A DNA stretch of 64,000 nucleotides from Klebsiella sp. BIGb0138 (GTDB lineage Bacteria > Pseudomonadota > Gammaproteobacteria > Enterobacterales > Enterobacteriaceae), in assembly GCF_004342285.1 (NCBI RefSeq), contig NZ_SMCV01000008.1, positions 186,001-250,000 of the forward strand, written 5' to 3'. The translations under genes and the position numbers were made by a program. Position 1 is the stretch's first letter. Every line of letters begins with the position of its first letter. Under the pieces are notes generated by a model. The model was not told the DNA's origin. It made no database searches and was given only the letters and a program-made list of their open reading frames with translations. Positions 55,777-63,287 of this stretch are shown piece by piece.

Positions 55777-56769
55777 TTAATCGTATGTCAGGTTAAAGAT
55801 CATGTGCGATTCCACCTCGCCGGTACTGGTGGTCGGCAGATACTGGTAAAAACGCGCATGATAGGGTTGCGTAAAGTAGCGCGTCTCCTGAGAACGCAAG
55901 GTGCCGACACTGTACTTTTTGTTAAATTCCAGCGGCACGCCATCCTTCAGCACCTGAATCCCGACCCCTTTGGCGGCGGAGCTACCGGTTTTTTCATTGA
56001 GCAATGCCCCCTGCTTAACCGTCGTGCTGGTTGCCAGGGTTCCGGAAAAAGAGGTCTGGATATTGGCATATCCCGACTCGCTCAACCCGCCGCTACACTG
56101 CAGCTCAATATTGAAATCGCGCCCGCCAGCGGTCGTTCCGACGCCTTGCAGATCGCTGCGTTTAATACTGCCGACATCAACATTCATATTCTTGCCGCTC
56201 AGCACCGTACAGGAAGGGGAGACGATGGTGATCGCATTCGCGCTCAGGTAGGTTTCCAGAATCGGGTTATTCCCCCTTTCCCAGTCATAGGAGGTATATT
56301 TTCCCGCTGCCAGGGTACCGCTTCCGGTAACCGCCGCGGTTTTGATCAGCTCAAGGGTAAAGCGCGAGCCTTCCAGAGAGTAGTTGGTCCCTCTGCCGCC
56401 GTTCGATGTGAAGGTCCCGGGATAGATAATATTGACCGTGGCGCCGCCGCGGCTAAAACGCATGCCAATCCCCGGAACGTTCGTTGAATAGACCTTGTTT
56501 CCCAGATCCTGGACGCCGGCGGCAACAATATCGGCTTTAAAGGTGTTGGTGTTAGTGCAGTAATAGCTGACGCCGTTGCCTGCTGGCATGGTCCAGTCCT
56601 GGCTGGCGATAACCGCGCCTACCGGCAGATCCGGCGACACAACCACGCGCCCCATCGTCATATCCAGCTTAACCGTGCTGGCCGCTCTCCGCGTGCAGTC
56701 CGCCCAGGCCGTGGAGGTTCCCAGGGCCAGCAGGCCAACCGCCATCATCAGTCGTTTACTCAGCGACAT
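55777..56769 (-). CDS. mrkD: MrkD, type 3 fimbrial adhesin
   Basis: MrkD is the tip adhesin that binds collagen and other matrix targets. It is 330 residues from the ATG at 56769, which overlaps the mrkC stop by 10 bp. A signal peptide (MSLSKRLMMAVGLLALGTSTAWA) comes first, then a lectin-like binding domain to about residue 190. A pilin domain with a paired-Cys SPSCTVLSGK...LQCSGG and a final MIFNLTYD donor strand follows. The receptor domain is the most variable part of the family. Confidence 0.93.
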   Translation of the reverse strand: MSLSKRLMMAVGLLALGTSTAWADCTRRAASTVKLDMTMGRVVVSPDLPVGAVIASQDWTMPAGNGVSYYCTNTNTFKADIVAAGVQDLGNKVYSTNVPGIGMRFSRGGATVNIIYPGTFTSNGGRGTNYSLEGSRFTLELIKTAAVTGSGTLAAGKYTSYDWERGNNPILETYLSANAITIVSPSCTVLSGKNMNVDVGSIKRSDLQGVGTTAGGRDFNIELQCSGGLSESGYANIQTSFSGTLATSTTVKQGALLNEKTGSSAAKGVGIQVLKDGVPLEFNKKYSVGTLRSQETRYFTQPYHARFYQYLPTTSTGEVESHMIFNLTYD

Positions 56770-59246
56770 ACCGTTTCCTTTGTTTTTACCTGACCCAGAT
56801 CCACCGTACACTGTCCGCCGCTCCACTTAACGGTCGCGCGCTGAACGCTGGCGTCACTGATAAACATCATGCTGCCCTGGCCGACCACGCCAATATCTTT
56901 TCCTGACGGATCCAGGATAGTGGCGGCGAACGGCAGCGGCTGGCTATTTGCCTGGCGCGCCTGAAGGGTGCGCGTGTTCTGCACCGTCGTGCCAAACGAC
57001 ACCTTCACCACGCTGCCTTCCCACGGCACGACCTGCGCCACGGTCCGTTCGAAGGCGATATCATCCTGGCTACCTTTCGGGTCGATCTCGACGGCGTTAA
57101 TCCGGTAAGGACGCAGGTACGGCAAAATCGCGTAGCCGTTGCTGTCGACACGGGTTCCCGGTGAGCCCGGCAGCATTGCGCCCGCGGCATCTTTGGCTTC
57201 GATAAGCGCCATGGTATTGCCGCTTTCCGGCGAGAACACGACGCCGTGGCGGTGGGCAATCAGCGTACCGCTGGCCCCCAGACCACTCTGGCGATAGCCT
57301 TCCCCCTGGCTATAGCTGCCGTTGAGCGTGGTCCATGGCGTACGATAGCTGCCGTTGAGCGCGACATCATGCTGGCCGCCGCTGGCGGTGGTGGTCGAAA
57401 TGCCGTAGTTGAGGTTGTTTTCGCTATCCAGCGAGCCGTTGACCCCAATCTGCGAACTGCCAAAGTGCGAGTTGCTAAACGAGGTGTTTGAGGTCAGGTT
57501 GGCGGTGCGGTTCTCCCCGAACCACAGCGGATAGCTGAAGTTCAGCGAAACGCGGTCGTCACGGCGGTGGCCGGAGTTATCCGGCGTGTAGACGCGCTGC
57601 GCGCCCACGGACCACGAGAGACGACCGTACATGTTGTTATAGTTGAGCTGATACTGCTTCTCCGTACCAGAACGGTTCCAGTAATCCGCGACGCTGCCGC
57701 TAAGATAAAAGCCGCCCCAGCCGTCCGGCAGGTTCTGGTTGACGGTGAAGGTCATGCCGTTTTTCTGCCGCCACAGGGTGTAGTTGCTGTTGCGGTTTTT
57801 CTCCTGATCGACGGCGTACAGCGCGTCGTTCAGGTTGTAATAGCCTTTGGTGGAGTAGCGGTACGCCGCCAGCACGATGCTGGTCTGGGTTTCGGTAAAC
57901 ATCCGGTTAAAGGTGGCGCGGTAGCTCTGCCCCTTCTCATCGAGGGTGTCGCTCTTCAGCCGCGACTGGGTGATATCCAGAGACAGCGCGCCAATACCGG
58001 TATTCATCCCGGTCCCCAGCAGAAACGCCTGGTAATCATCAAAGCCCGTCACCCCGGTATAGCCGGTAAACAGGTTATTGAGACCATGCTGCCAGGTGGC
58101 CTGATACAGCATCGGCTTATGACGTAGCGAGCTGTCATCGACCTTACCGGCCGACAGGGCATAGCGGGTCATCCCCGGGCGCAGCAGCTGCGCGACCGAA
58201 GCATAAGGCACGCTGAAGACCTGCACCGAACCATCGGCCTCTTTAACCGAAACTTCCAGATCGCTGCCGTAGCCGGACGGGTAAACATCCTGCAACGTAA
58301 ACGGCCCCGGCGGAACCGAAGTCTGATAAATAATATTGTTTCCCTGACGCACCGTCACCAGGGCATTGCTCTGCGCCACGCCGCGAATTTCCGGAGCATA
58401 GGAACGCATCCCGTCCGGGAACATATTGTCGTCGGTCGCCAGGTTTATCCCCCGCAGGCCAATGGTGTCGAAGAATTCACCGTTGGTAAAAATCTGCCCA
58501 CCGCTGACAATCGAGTTCATTTGCGGGATCGGCCGCTGAAGGTAGGTCTGGTTGCTGTTCCAGTGCGCTTTCCCCTGCTGCTGCTGCCAGTTGAGGTTGC
58601 CGATATGCTTGAGCAGCCAGCCGTCCCACGACAGACCGGCATTCACCCCGAGATAGGCGCTGCTGTTATCCGAACCATTCGCGGCAGAGGTGTGGCTGGT
58701 CCAGGTGTTCGCCATCCAGCCCAGATTCAGCGCGGCGATGCCTTTATCCCAGAACTCCGGGCTGACAAAGTTTTTCAGGCGCTGATCTTCATAGATTTGC
58801 GGAACGGAGATTTCCAGCCGCAGGGAGGACTGAATCAGATTGTCTTTCACCGCGTCGTCATGATGCCACGCCTTCAGACGCCCGCAGTAGCCTTCCTGCT
58901 GGCTCAGCTGCGGGTTGAGCTTTTCCGCGGCAATACCATAGCGTTCGAGCATTTCACGGGTGTAGCAGATCCCCATGTTGCCATCTTTGTCACGGGTGAC
59001 GTTCAGTTCATAGCGCCCTTTCCACTCGTTGTTGGTATACACATCGAGCGAATAGGTCCCTTCCGCGATCGCGCTGGCGGAGAAGCGAGACAGATCGACC
59101 TTTTCCCGGCTGCCAACGATAAAACCATCGTTAAACTGGTATACCGTTCCCGGGCTTTCCTGTCCGCTGGAAAATGGCGGAAAGCAGAACAGCGCCAGCG
59201 CGATCGCTGTGCTTAATCTTCCCGGGCAGATGGACCTCTGCTTCAT
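56760..59246 (-). CDS. mrkC: MrkC, outer-membrane usher
   Basis: MrkC is the usher pore through which type 3 fimbriae are assembled. It is 828 residues, the same as in K. pneumoniae. A signal peptide (SIALALFCFPPFSSG region) is followed by the N-terminal chaperone-binding domain, the 24-strand barrel with plug, and the two C-terminal domains. The usher signature PPGPFTLQDVYPSGYGSDLEV is intact. The Cys pair near the C-terminus (GGQCTVDLG and ETVC) is present. It is 11 bp after mrkB. Confidence 0.96.
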   Translation of the reverse strand: MKQRSICPGRLSTAIALALFCFPPFSSGQESPGTVYQFNDGFIVGSREKVDLSRFSASAIAEGTYSLDVYTNNEWKGRYELNVTRDKDGNMGICYTREMLERYGIAAEKLNPQLSQQEGYCGRLKAWHHDDAVKDNLIQSSLRLEISVPQIYEDQRLKNFVSPEFWDKGIAALNLGWMANTWTSHTSAANGSDNSSAYLGVNAGLSWDGWLLKHIGNLNWQQQQGKAHWNSNQTYLQRPIPQMNSIVSGGQIFTNGEFFDTIGLRGINLATDDNMFPDGMRSYAPEIRGVAQSNALVTVRQGNNIIYQTSVPPGPFTLQDVYPSGYGSDLEVSVKEADGSVQVFSVPYASVAQLLRPGMTRYALSAGKVDDSSLRHKPMLYQATWQHGLNNLFTGYTGVTGFDDYQAFLLGTGMNTGIGALSLDITQSRLKSDTLDEKGQSYRATFNRMFTETQTSIVLAAYRYSTKGYYNLNDALYAVDQEKNRNSNYTLWRQKNGMTFTVNQNLPDGWGGFYLSGSVADYWNRSGTEKQYQLNYNNMYGRLSWSVGAQRVYTPDNSGHRRDDRVSLNFSYPLWFGENRTANLTSNTSFSNSHFGSSQIGVNGSLDSENNLNYGISTTTASGGQHDVALNGSYRTPWTTLNGSYSQGEGYRQSGLGASGTLIAHRHGVVFSPESGNTMALIEAKDAAGAMLPGSPGTRVDSNGYAILPYLRPYRINAVEIDPKGSQDDIAFERTVAQVVPWEGSVVKVSFGTTVQNTRTLQARQANSQPLPFAATILDPSGKDIGVVGQGSMMFISDASVQRATVKWSGGQCTVDLGQVKTKETVCR

Positions 59247-59257
59247 GATCGTTTCCC

Positions 59258-59959
59258 TTATTTAACGGCTACTTTCACTGCCACATCTGCGCCATAGTCA
59301 TTGATATTGTTGATAGTCAGGGTCTCGCCCCGGTTCACTGCTGAAGAGAGGGCGACGGTCTGACTGGACTGCGGAGCAAGCATCACCGTTTTGCTGTTCA
59401 GGGCCTTACCGCCATCGCGGGAAATACGGCTGACGGTGAGATAAAATGGCGTGGGGTTGGTGACCGACAGGCTGCTGCCATTGGCGGCCAGCGCTAATTG
59501 TTCCGGCGCAGCGTCACGGTTGCCCAATCCGCTCGGGCGGTAGATAAACTTAAACCGCGAGCGAATCGCCAGCTGCAGGATGTTTTGACCTTCATTTTTC
59601 TGATTGGCGACCACCGGGGGGATTTCCAGAAGATTCAGCCACCACAGCGTCTCTTTATTTTGCGCCAGCCCGCCGGCGCTCCCCAGTTTAATACGTAAGG
59701 TCTGCCCGCTTTTCGCATCAACCCGGGAAATCGGGGGAGTAATAATAAATGGGGTGGTAATGGTATCCGGCGTAGCGTCGGCATTACCATTATCCAGCCA
59801 GGCCTGCGCCAGCGCCGGACGGTCGGCGGTATTAGAAAGCTGTACCGTTATTTCTTTTTCATTTCCTGGATAAATAAAGCGGGTGCCATTGACGATAATA
59901 TTGTTGGCATGGGCCGCAAAACTAAAAATGAAACAGAAAAAAAGGACAATATGCTTCAT
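59258..59959 (-). CDS. mrkB: MrkB, periplasmic fimbrial chaperone
   Basis: MrkB is a PapD-like chaperone of 233 residues that donates its G1 strand to pilins. The signal peptide MKHIVLFFCFIFSFAAHA is followed by the first Ig domain (VNGTRFIYPGNEKEITVQLS). The chaperone signature NLLEIPPVV and the loop basic residue in SRFKFIYRP are visible. It lies between mrkA and mrkC; hairpins in the mrkA-mrkB gap probably reduce its expression relative to the pilin. Confidence 0.95.
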   Translation of the reverse strand: MKHIVLFFCFIFSFAAHANNIIVNGTRFIYPGNEKEITVQLSNTADRPALAQAWLDNGNADATPDTITTPFIITPPISRVDAKSGQTLRIKLGSAGGLAQNKETLWWLNLLEIPPVVANQKNEGQNILQLAIRSRFKFIYRPSGLGNRDAAPEQLALAANGSSLSVTNPTPFYLTVSRISRDGGKALNSKTVMLAPQSSQTVALSSAVNRGETLTINNINDYGADVAVKVAVK

Positions 59960-59971
59960 GCTGACCTCAAA

Positions 59972-60040
59972 AGAAAAAAATAAGCGGCAGCCGTTGCCGC
60001 TTTATCATTGTTTTAAACCGCCTGGGATAAAGGCGGTTTT
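59972..60040 (-). terminator. Tandem hairpins between mrkA and mrkB
   Basis: Read on the minus strand, AAACCGCC / GGCGGTTT (60015-60039) comes first. GCGGCA / TGCCGC (59984-60000), followed by TTATTTTTTT, comes next. The second looks like a real but short terminator. Together they would give partial termination after mrkA, which suits a major subunit needed in excess. Confidence 0.7.
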
Positions 60041-60055
60041 ATTTTCAGACGCGAA

Positions 60056-60694
<639 letters not shown>

Positions 60695-61021
60695 TCAATA
60701 AACCAACAGTAAACCTGCACAAAAGTCAGAAGCGTTATGCGATGCTCACTTGTGCAACTGTGAATAGAAACTTCGACTGACCGGGAGCCGCAATATTTAA
60801 GGCGTCAGGACGCGAACTCCGTTTAAAGAATTCGTTAATGCTGTCGGCGTCAAAGAATGCTATTTTTCGCCGACAAATATACATTTGCTTATAACTTGTT
60901 ACATCGCACCATTGATGATTTTTGACTATCAATAAATAAAAAACAATAGACAAAAACGAATATTAAGTTATTTACATCAGAGGGGAGAAGGCGCAAAGGA
61001 TATATCGAGGAGGGAAACATC

Positions 61022-61066
61022 ATGGCAAAAAAGCTATTCCATGACGATAGCGAACAATCTGAATAA
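61022..61066 (+). CDS. Possible 14-residue small ORF with consensus ribosome site
   Basis: The ORF reads MAKKLFHDDSEQSE and then stops (TAA). AGGAGG at 61008-61013 with an 8-base spacer is an almost ideal ribosome site. It reads away from mrkA and against the ArsR-type operon. A CCGCAGGC/GCCTGCGG hairpin lies 55 bp after its stop. The sequence matches no family I know, so it may be chance, a leader peptide or a small-protein gene. Confidence 0.35.
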   Translation: MAKKLFHDDSEQSE

Positions 61067-61119
61067 TACGGCGGCCCGGGTTACTGAAATAGCAAAGCGC
61101 AGCCCAATAAAACATTCTC

Positions 61120-61141
61120 CCGCAGGCACTGTCGCCTGCGG
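61120..61141 (-). terminator. Probable terminator after the ArsR-type gene
   Basis: On the minus strand CCGCAGGC pairs with GCCTGCGG over a GACAGT loop, followed by GAGAATGTTTTATT. The T-tract is weak, so termination may be incomplete. Confidence 0.55.
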
Positions 61142-61162
61142 CTCAGCCATTAAACGGCCACA

Positions 61163-61864
61163 TTAGAGCGTCAGCTGGAAATGCTCGCACAGCGCCAGCC
61201 TGCCTGTTCGGGTGATATTCACCTCCCGAAACCCCGGGATCAGGGTGAACCAGCCTTTGTGCTGACCATGGCGCAGCAGTCCCGCCCCTACCGCCCCGCC
61301 GGAATGAAAACGCCGCTCGCTCCAGTCCAGGCAGGCGCAGCATACTCTGCGCCGGGTGCCGATCGGCACGGCGATCCCCAGGCGAGCAAAATGCGCCTCC
61401 CCCGCCGCCGTCAGCGCGTTGCCGTCCGGCGAGATCCACGCTTCACGCAATAAGAAATCATAGATACCCACCGCCACTTCGCCGGCGAGGTGGTCGTAAC
61501 AGGTCCGTGCCGTTCGCAGATTGACCGGGGTCCGGGTGGTCAGCACAATGGCGCTTTTCCCGGCCATCGTCATCATATTTTCCAGCAAACCGGCGACGTC
61601 GGCTCCCGCCAGGCGGTAATAACGATGCCGCCCCTGCGCCAGGCACACCAGCAGGCGGCTGCTGACCAGACGACTGAGATGGGCGCTGGCGGTCGAGGCG
61701 GAAACCTCCGCCGCTGTCGCCAGCTCCGTGGCGGTCCATGCCCGGCCGTCCATTAATGCACAGAGCATTTTCGCCCGCGAGGCGTCCGCCATGGCGGAAG
61801 CCACCGTCGTGATGGCGACGGCCAACGACTCATCATTAACAATAACGTCAGCAGGTTTTAACAT
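61163..61864 (-). CDS. ArsR-type winged-helix regulator
   Basis: This 233-residue protein has an ArsR-family winged helix: ASRAKMLCALMDGRAWTATE then LATAAEVSASTASAHLSRLV, about residues 29-70. A C-terminal half of about 130 residues is unlike small metal sensors. It contains a cysteine cluster RVCCACLDWSERRFH (near residue 175), which could bind a metal or sense oxidation. It is 6 bp after the ACT-domain gene and so probably controls its own operon. Confidence 0.82.
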   Translation of the reverse strand: MLKPADVIVNDESLAVAITTVASAMADASRAKMLCALMDGRAWTATELATAAEVSASTASAHLSRLVSSRLLVCLAQGRHRYYRLAGADVAGLLENMMTMAGKSAIVLTTRTPVNLRTARTCYDHLAGEVAVGIYDFLLREAWISPDGNALTAAGEAHFARLGIAVPIGTRRRVCCACLDWSERRFHSGGAVGAGLLRHGQHKGWFTLIPGFREVNITRTGRLALCEHFQLTL

Positions 61865-61870
61865 AGCGCC

Positions 61871-62260
61871 TCACAAAGTGGTGGCCCAGCAACGCGTCGC
61901 GTCCTGCGCCAGCGGAAAATTATCGGTCACCAGTATCAGACGATTGGCATGGTCGCTGTACTGGGTCAGGATATTGACCCCCTGCTCCGCCAGCGCATGG
62001 GCGATAGCGCCCAGTTCGCCGGGCTGCTCCTGTCTCAGCTTGCGGATAAGCGGCGGATAAACGCCCACCACCGGGATCCCCGCCAGCTCCAGCACCGTTC
62101 TGGCCCGCTCCCCTTCCGCGACCAGAAAATGGGCGTGGCATTGATTGCCAAGGGTGAAGACCCCGCCGCCCTCCAGCCCGACGCCGTTTTTCCCCAGCGT
62201 CTGCCCCAGCAACGCCAGCTGCCCGGGCCGATTCGGCAGGATCACATGAATATCATACAT
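61871..62260 (-). CDS. Tandem ACT-domain protein
   Basis: This 129-residue protein is built of two ACT-like halves. The first starts [20 protein letters not shown]. The second starts near residue 75 with [20 protein letters not shown] and continues [19 protein letters not shown] domains bind amino acids or similar small ligands, and no catalytic domain is attached, so it may be a sensor or chaperone for its neighbours. Its start overlaps the ABM-type gene by 8 bp. Confidence 0.8.
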   Translation of the reverse strand: MYDIHVILPNRPGQLALLGQTLGKNGVGLEGGGVFTLGNQCHAHFLVAEGERARTVLELAGIPVVGVYPPLIRKLRQEQPGELGAIAHALAEQGVNILTQYSDHANRLILVTDNFPLAQDATRCWATTL

Positions 62261-62579
62261 CGCCGCGTCCCTCCCGCTTTTCTACGCCATATGCGCGAAT
62301 AACCTGCGCAATATGAATCTGGTAAGCGGAAAAAATAGTCGCTCTTCCCTCCGCCTGCGCCGCCAGGTGGCAAAGATTCCTTTTCCATGCCAGCACCGCT
62401 TCTTCGTCCCGCCACCAGGAGAGTGAGAGGATTTTCCCCGGCGTCGTCAGGCTCTGAAAGCGTTCGATGCTGATAAAGCCGTCAATAGTCACGAGCAGCG
62501 GCTTAAGCTCCGCCGCAAGATTCAGATAACGTGCCTGCTTTGCCGGAGTCACCTCGGCTTCAAAGAGTACCGCAATCAT
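62253..62579 (-). CDS. ABM-fold monooxygenase-like protein
   Basis: This 108-residue protein of the antibiotic biosynthesis monooxygenase (dimeric ferredoxin-like) fold resembles YgiN/HmoB-type proteins. Features are [10 protein letters not shown], a [11 protein letters not shown] strand and [19 protein letters not shown], followed by HLAAQAEGR. The ATG at 62579 has AAGGA upstream; an in-frame ATG six codons earlier does not. It is the first gene of the ABM-ACT-ArsR operon. The substrate is unknown (quinol, haem or an aldehyde are possible). Confidence 0.82.
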   Translation of the reverse strand: MIAVLFEAEVTPAKQARYLNLAAELKPLLVTIDGFISIERFQSLTTPGKILSLSWWRDEEAVLAWKRNLCHLAAQAEGRATIFSAYQIHIAQVIRAYGVEKREGRGDV

Positions 62580-62600
62580 CGTGTCGTCCTTTCTCATGCA

Positions 62601-62720
62601 ATGGTGACGCCACGGTATCGCGAAGTGTTAGCCCGATGCTTCGCCAGTAAACGAAGTATGCCTCCCCGCCATCAGCGGCAAAAAACCGCCAGGACATTCA
62701 CCAAAACCATGCGTCACCAT
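62601..62720. promoter_or_regulatory. Inverted repeats in front of the ABM-ACT-ArsR operon
   Basis: ATGGTGACGC (62601-62610) recurs inverted as GCGTCACCAT (62711-62720), a perfect 10-bp pair 100 bp apart. Between them CGAAGTGT (62621), its inverse ATGCTTCG (62636-62643) and CGAAGTAT (62652-62659) give operator-like half-sites. They are candidates for the ArsR-type regulator. The rest of the gap to 62963 is AT-rich and holds the promoter of the DUF1471 gene. Confidence 0.5.
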
Positions 62721-62851
62721 GGCGCTTAAAAAAAATTAACAGCCGTGCCACATTTTTTTGCTCAACGAGACGGTGAAGAAACTCGACTAACAATATGTTT
62801 CTATTAAATAAATAATTTAAACCCCTACTCTGCCTTCATCTTGCTGCCATA

Positions 62852-62875
62852 AAAGTGTGATCTAAATCGCACTTT
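62852..62875 (+). promoter_or_regulatory. CRP-like palindrome upstream of the DUF1471 gene
   Basis: AAAGTGTGATCTAAATCGCA followed by CTTT is near-palindromic and matches TGTGA-N6-TCACA with a single change (TCGCA). It ends 88 bp before the DUF1471 start codon, so about 60 bp upstream of a likely start site (TTATTAT near 62903), a class I CRP position. Confidence 0.6.
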
Positions 62876-62963
62876 TTGCAACGCCCGTTATAGTTAGCAA
62901 GCTTATTATAAACCCATCGAAAGCACAGCGCTTTCCACCTAAAAAGTTAAAAGGAAAAACACC

Positions 62964-63176
62964 ATGAAAAACGTAAAATTACTTGCCGCTGCCGGTATGC
63001 TGTCCCTGGTTTCTTTCGCCAGCTTCGCTCAACACCCGGTCAGCGTCACCGCTGATACCCTGGACAGCGCGGAAGCAAAAATCGCCACCATCGCTAAAGA
63101 TCAGGGCGCGTCTTACCACATTACCGAAGCCTATACCGGTAACCAGGTGCATATGACCGCCGAGCTGTCTAAATAA
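62964..63176 (+). CDS. DUF1471 (YhcN/BhsA-type) periplasmic stress peptide
   Basis: This 70-residue secreted protein belongs to the DUF1471 family (BhsA, McbA, YhcN, YdgH modules). The signal peptide MKNVKLLAAAGMLSLVSFAS ends FA before QHPVS. The mature part has the family pattern SAEAKIATIAKDQGASYHIT followed by EAYTGNQVHMTAELSK. Members respond to envelope, acid or oxidative stress and affect biofilm. AAGGAA precedes the ATG, and a CRP-like site lies upstream. Confidence 0.92.
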   Translation: MKNVKLLAAAGMLSLVSFASFAQHPVSVTADTLDSAEAKIATIAKDQGASYHITEAYTGNQVHMTAELSK

Positions 63177-63263
63177 GAGAATGGTTGCAGAGGGAGCTGC
63201 CGGACAGGCCGCCTGACGGCGGCTCGTCTCGCTCCCACAGCTGATCAACACACAGCAATGTCG

Positions 63264-63287
63264 AGCCCCTTATGGGGCTTTTTTTGT
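63264..63287 (+). terminator. Rho-independent terminator, shared by converging genes
   Basis: AGCCCC / GGGGCT with a TTAT loop is followed by seven Ts. It ends the DUF1471 transcript. The stop codon of the opposite EamA gene lies in its loop. Confidence 0.85.
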
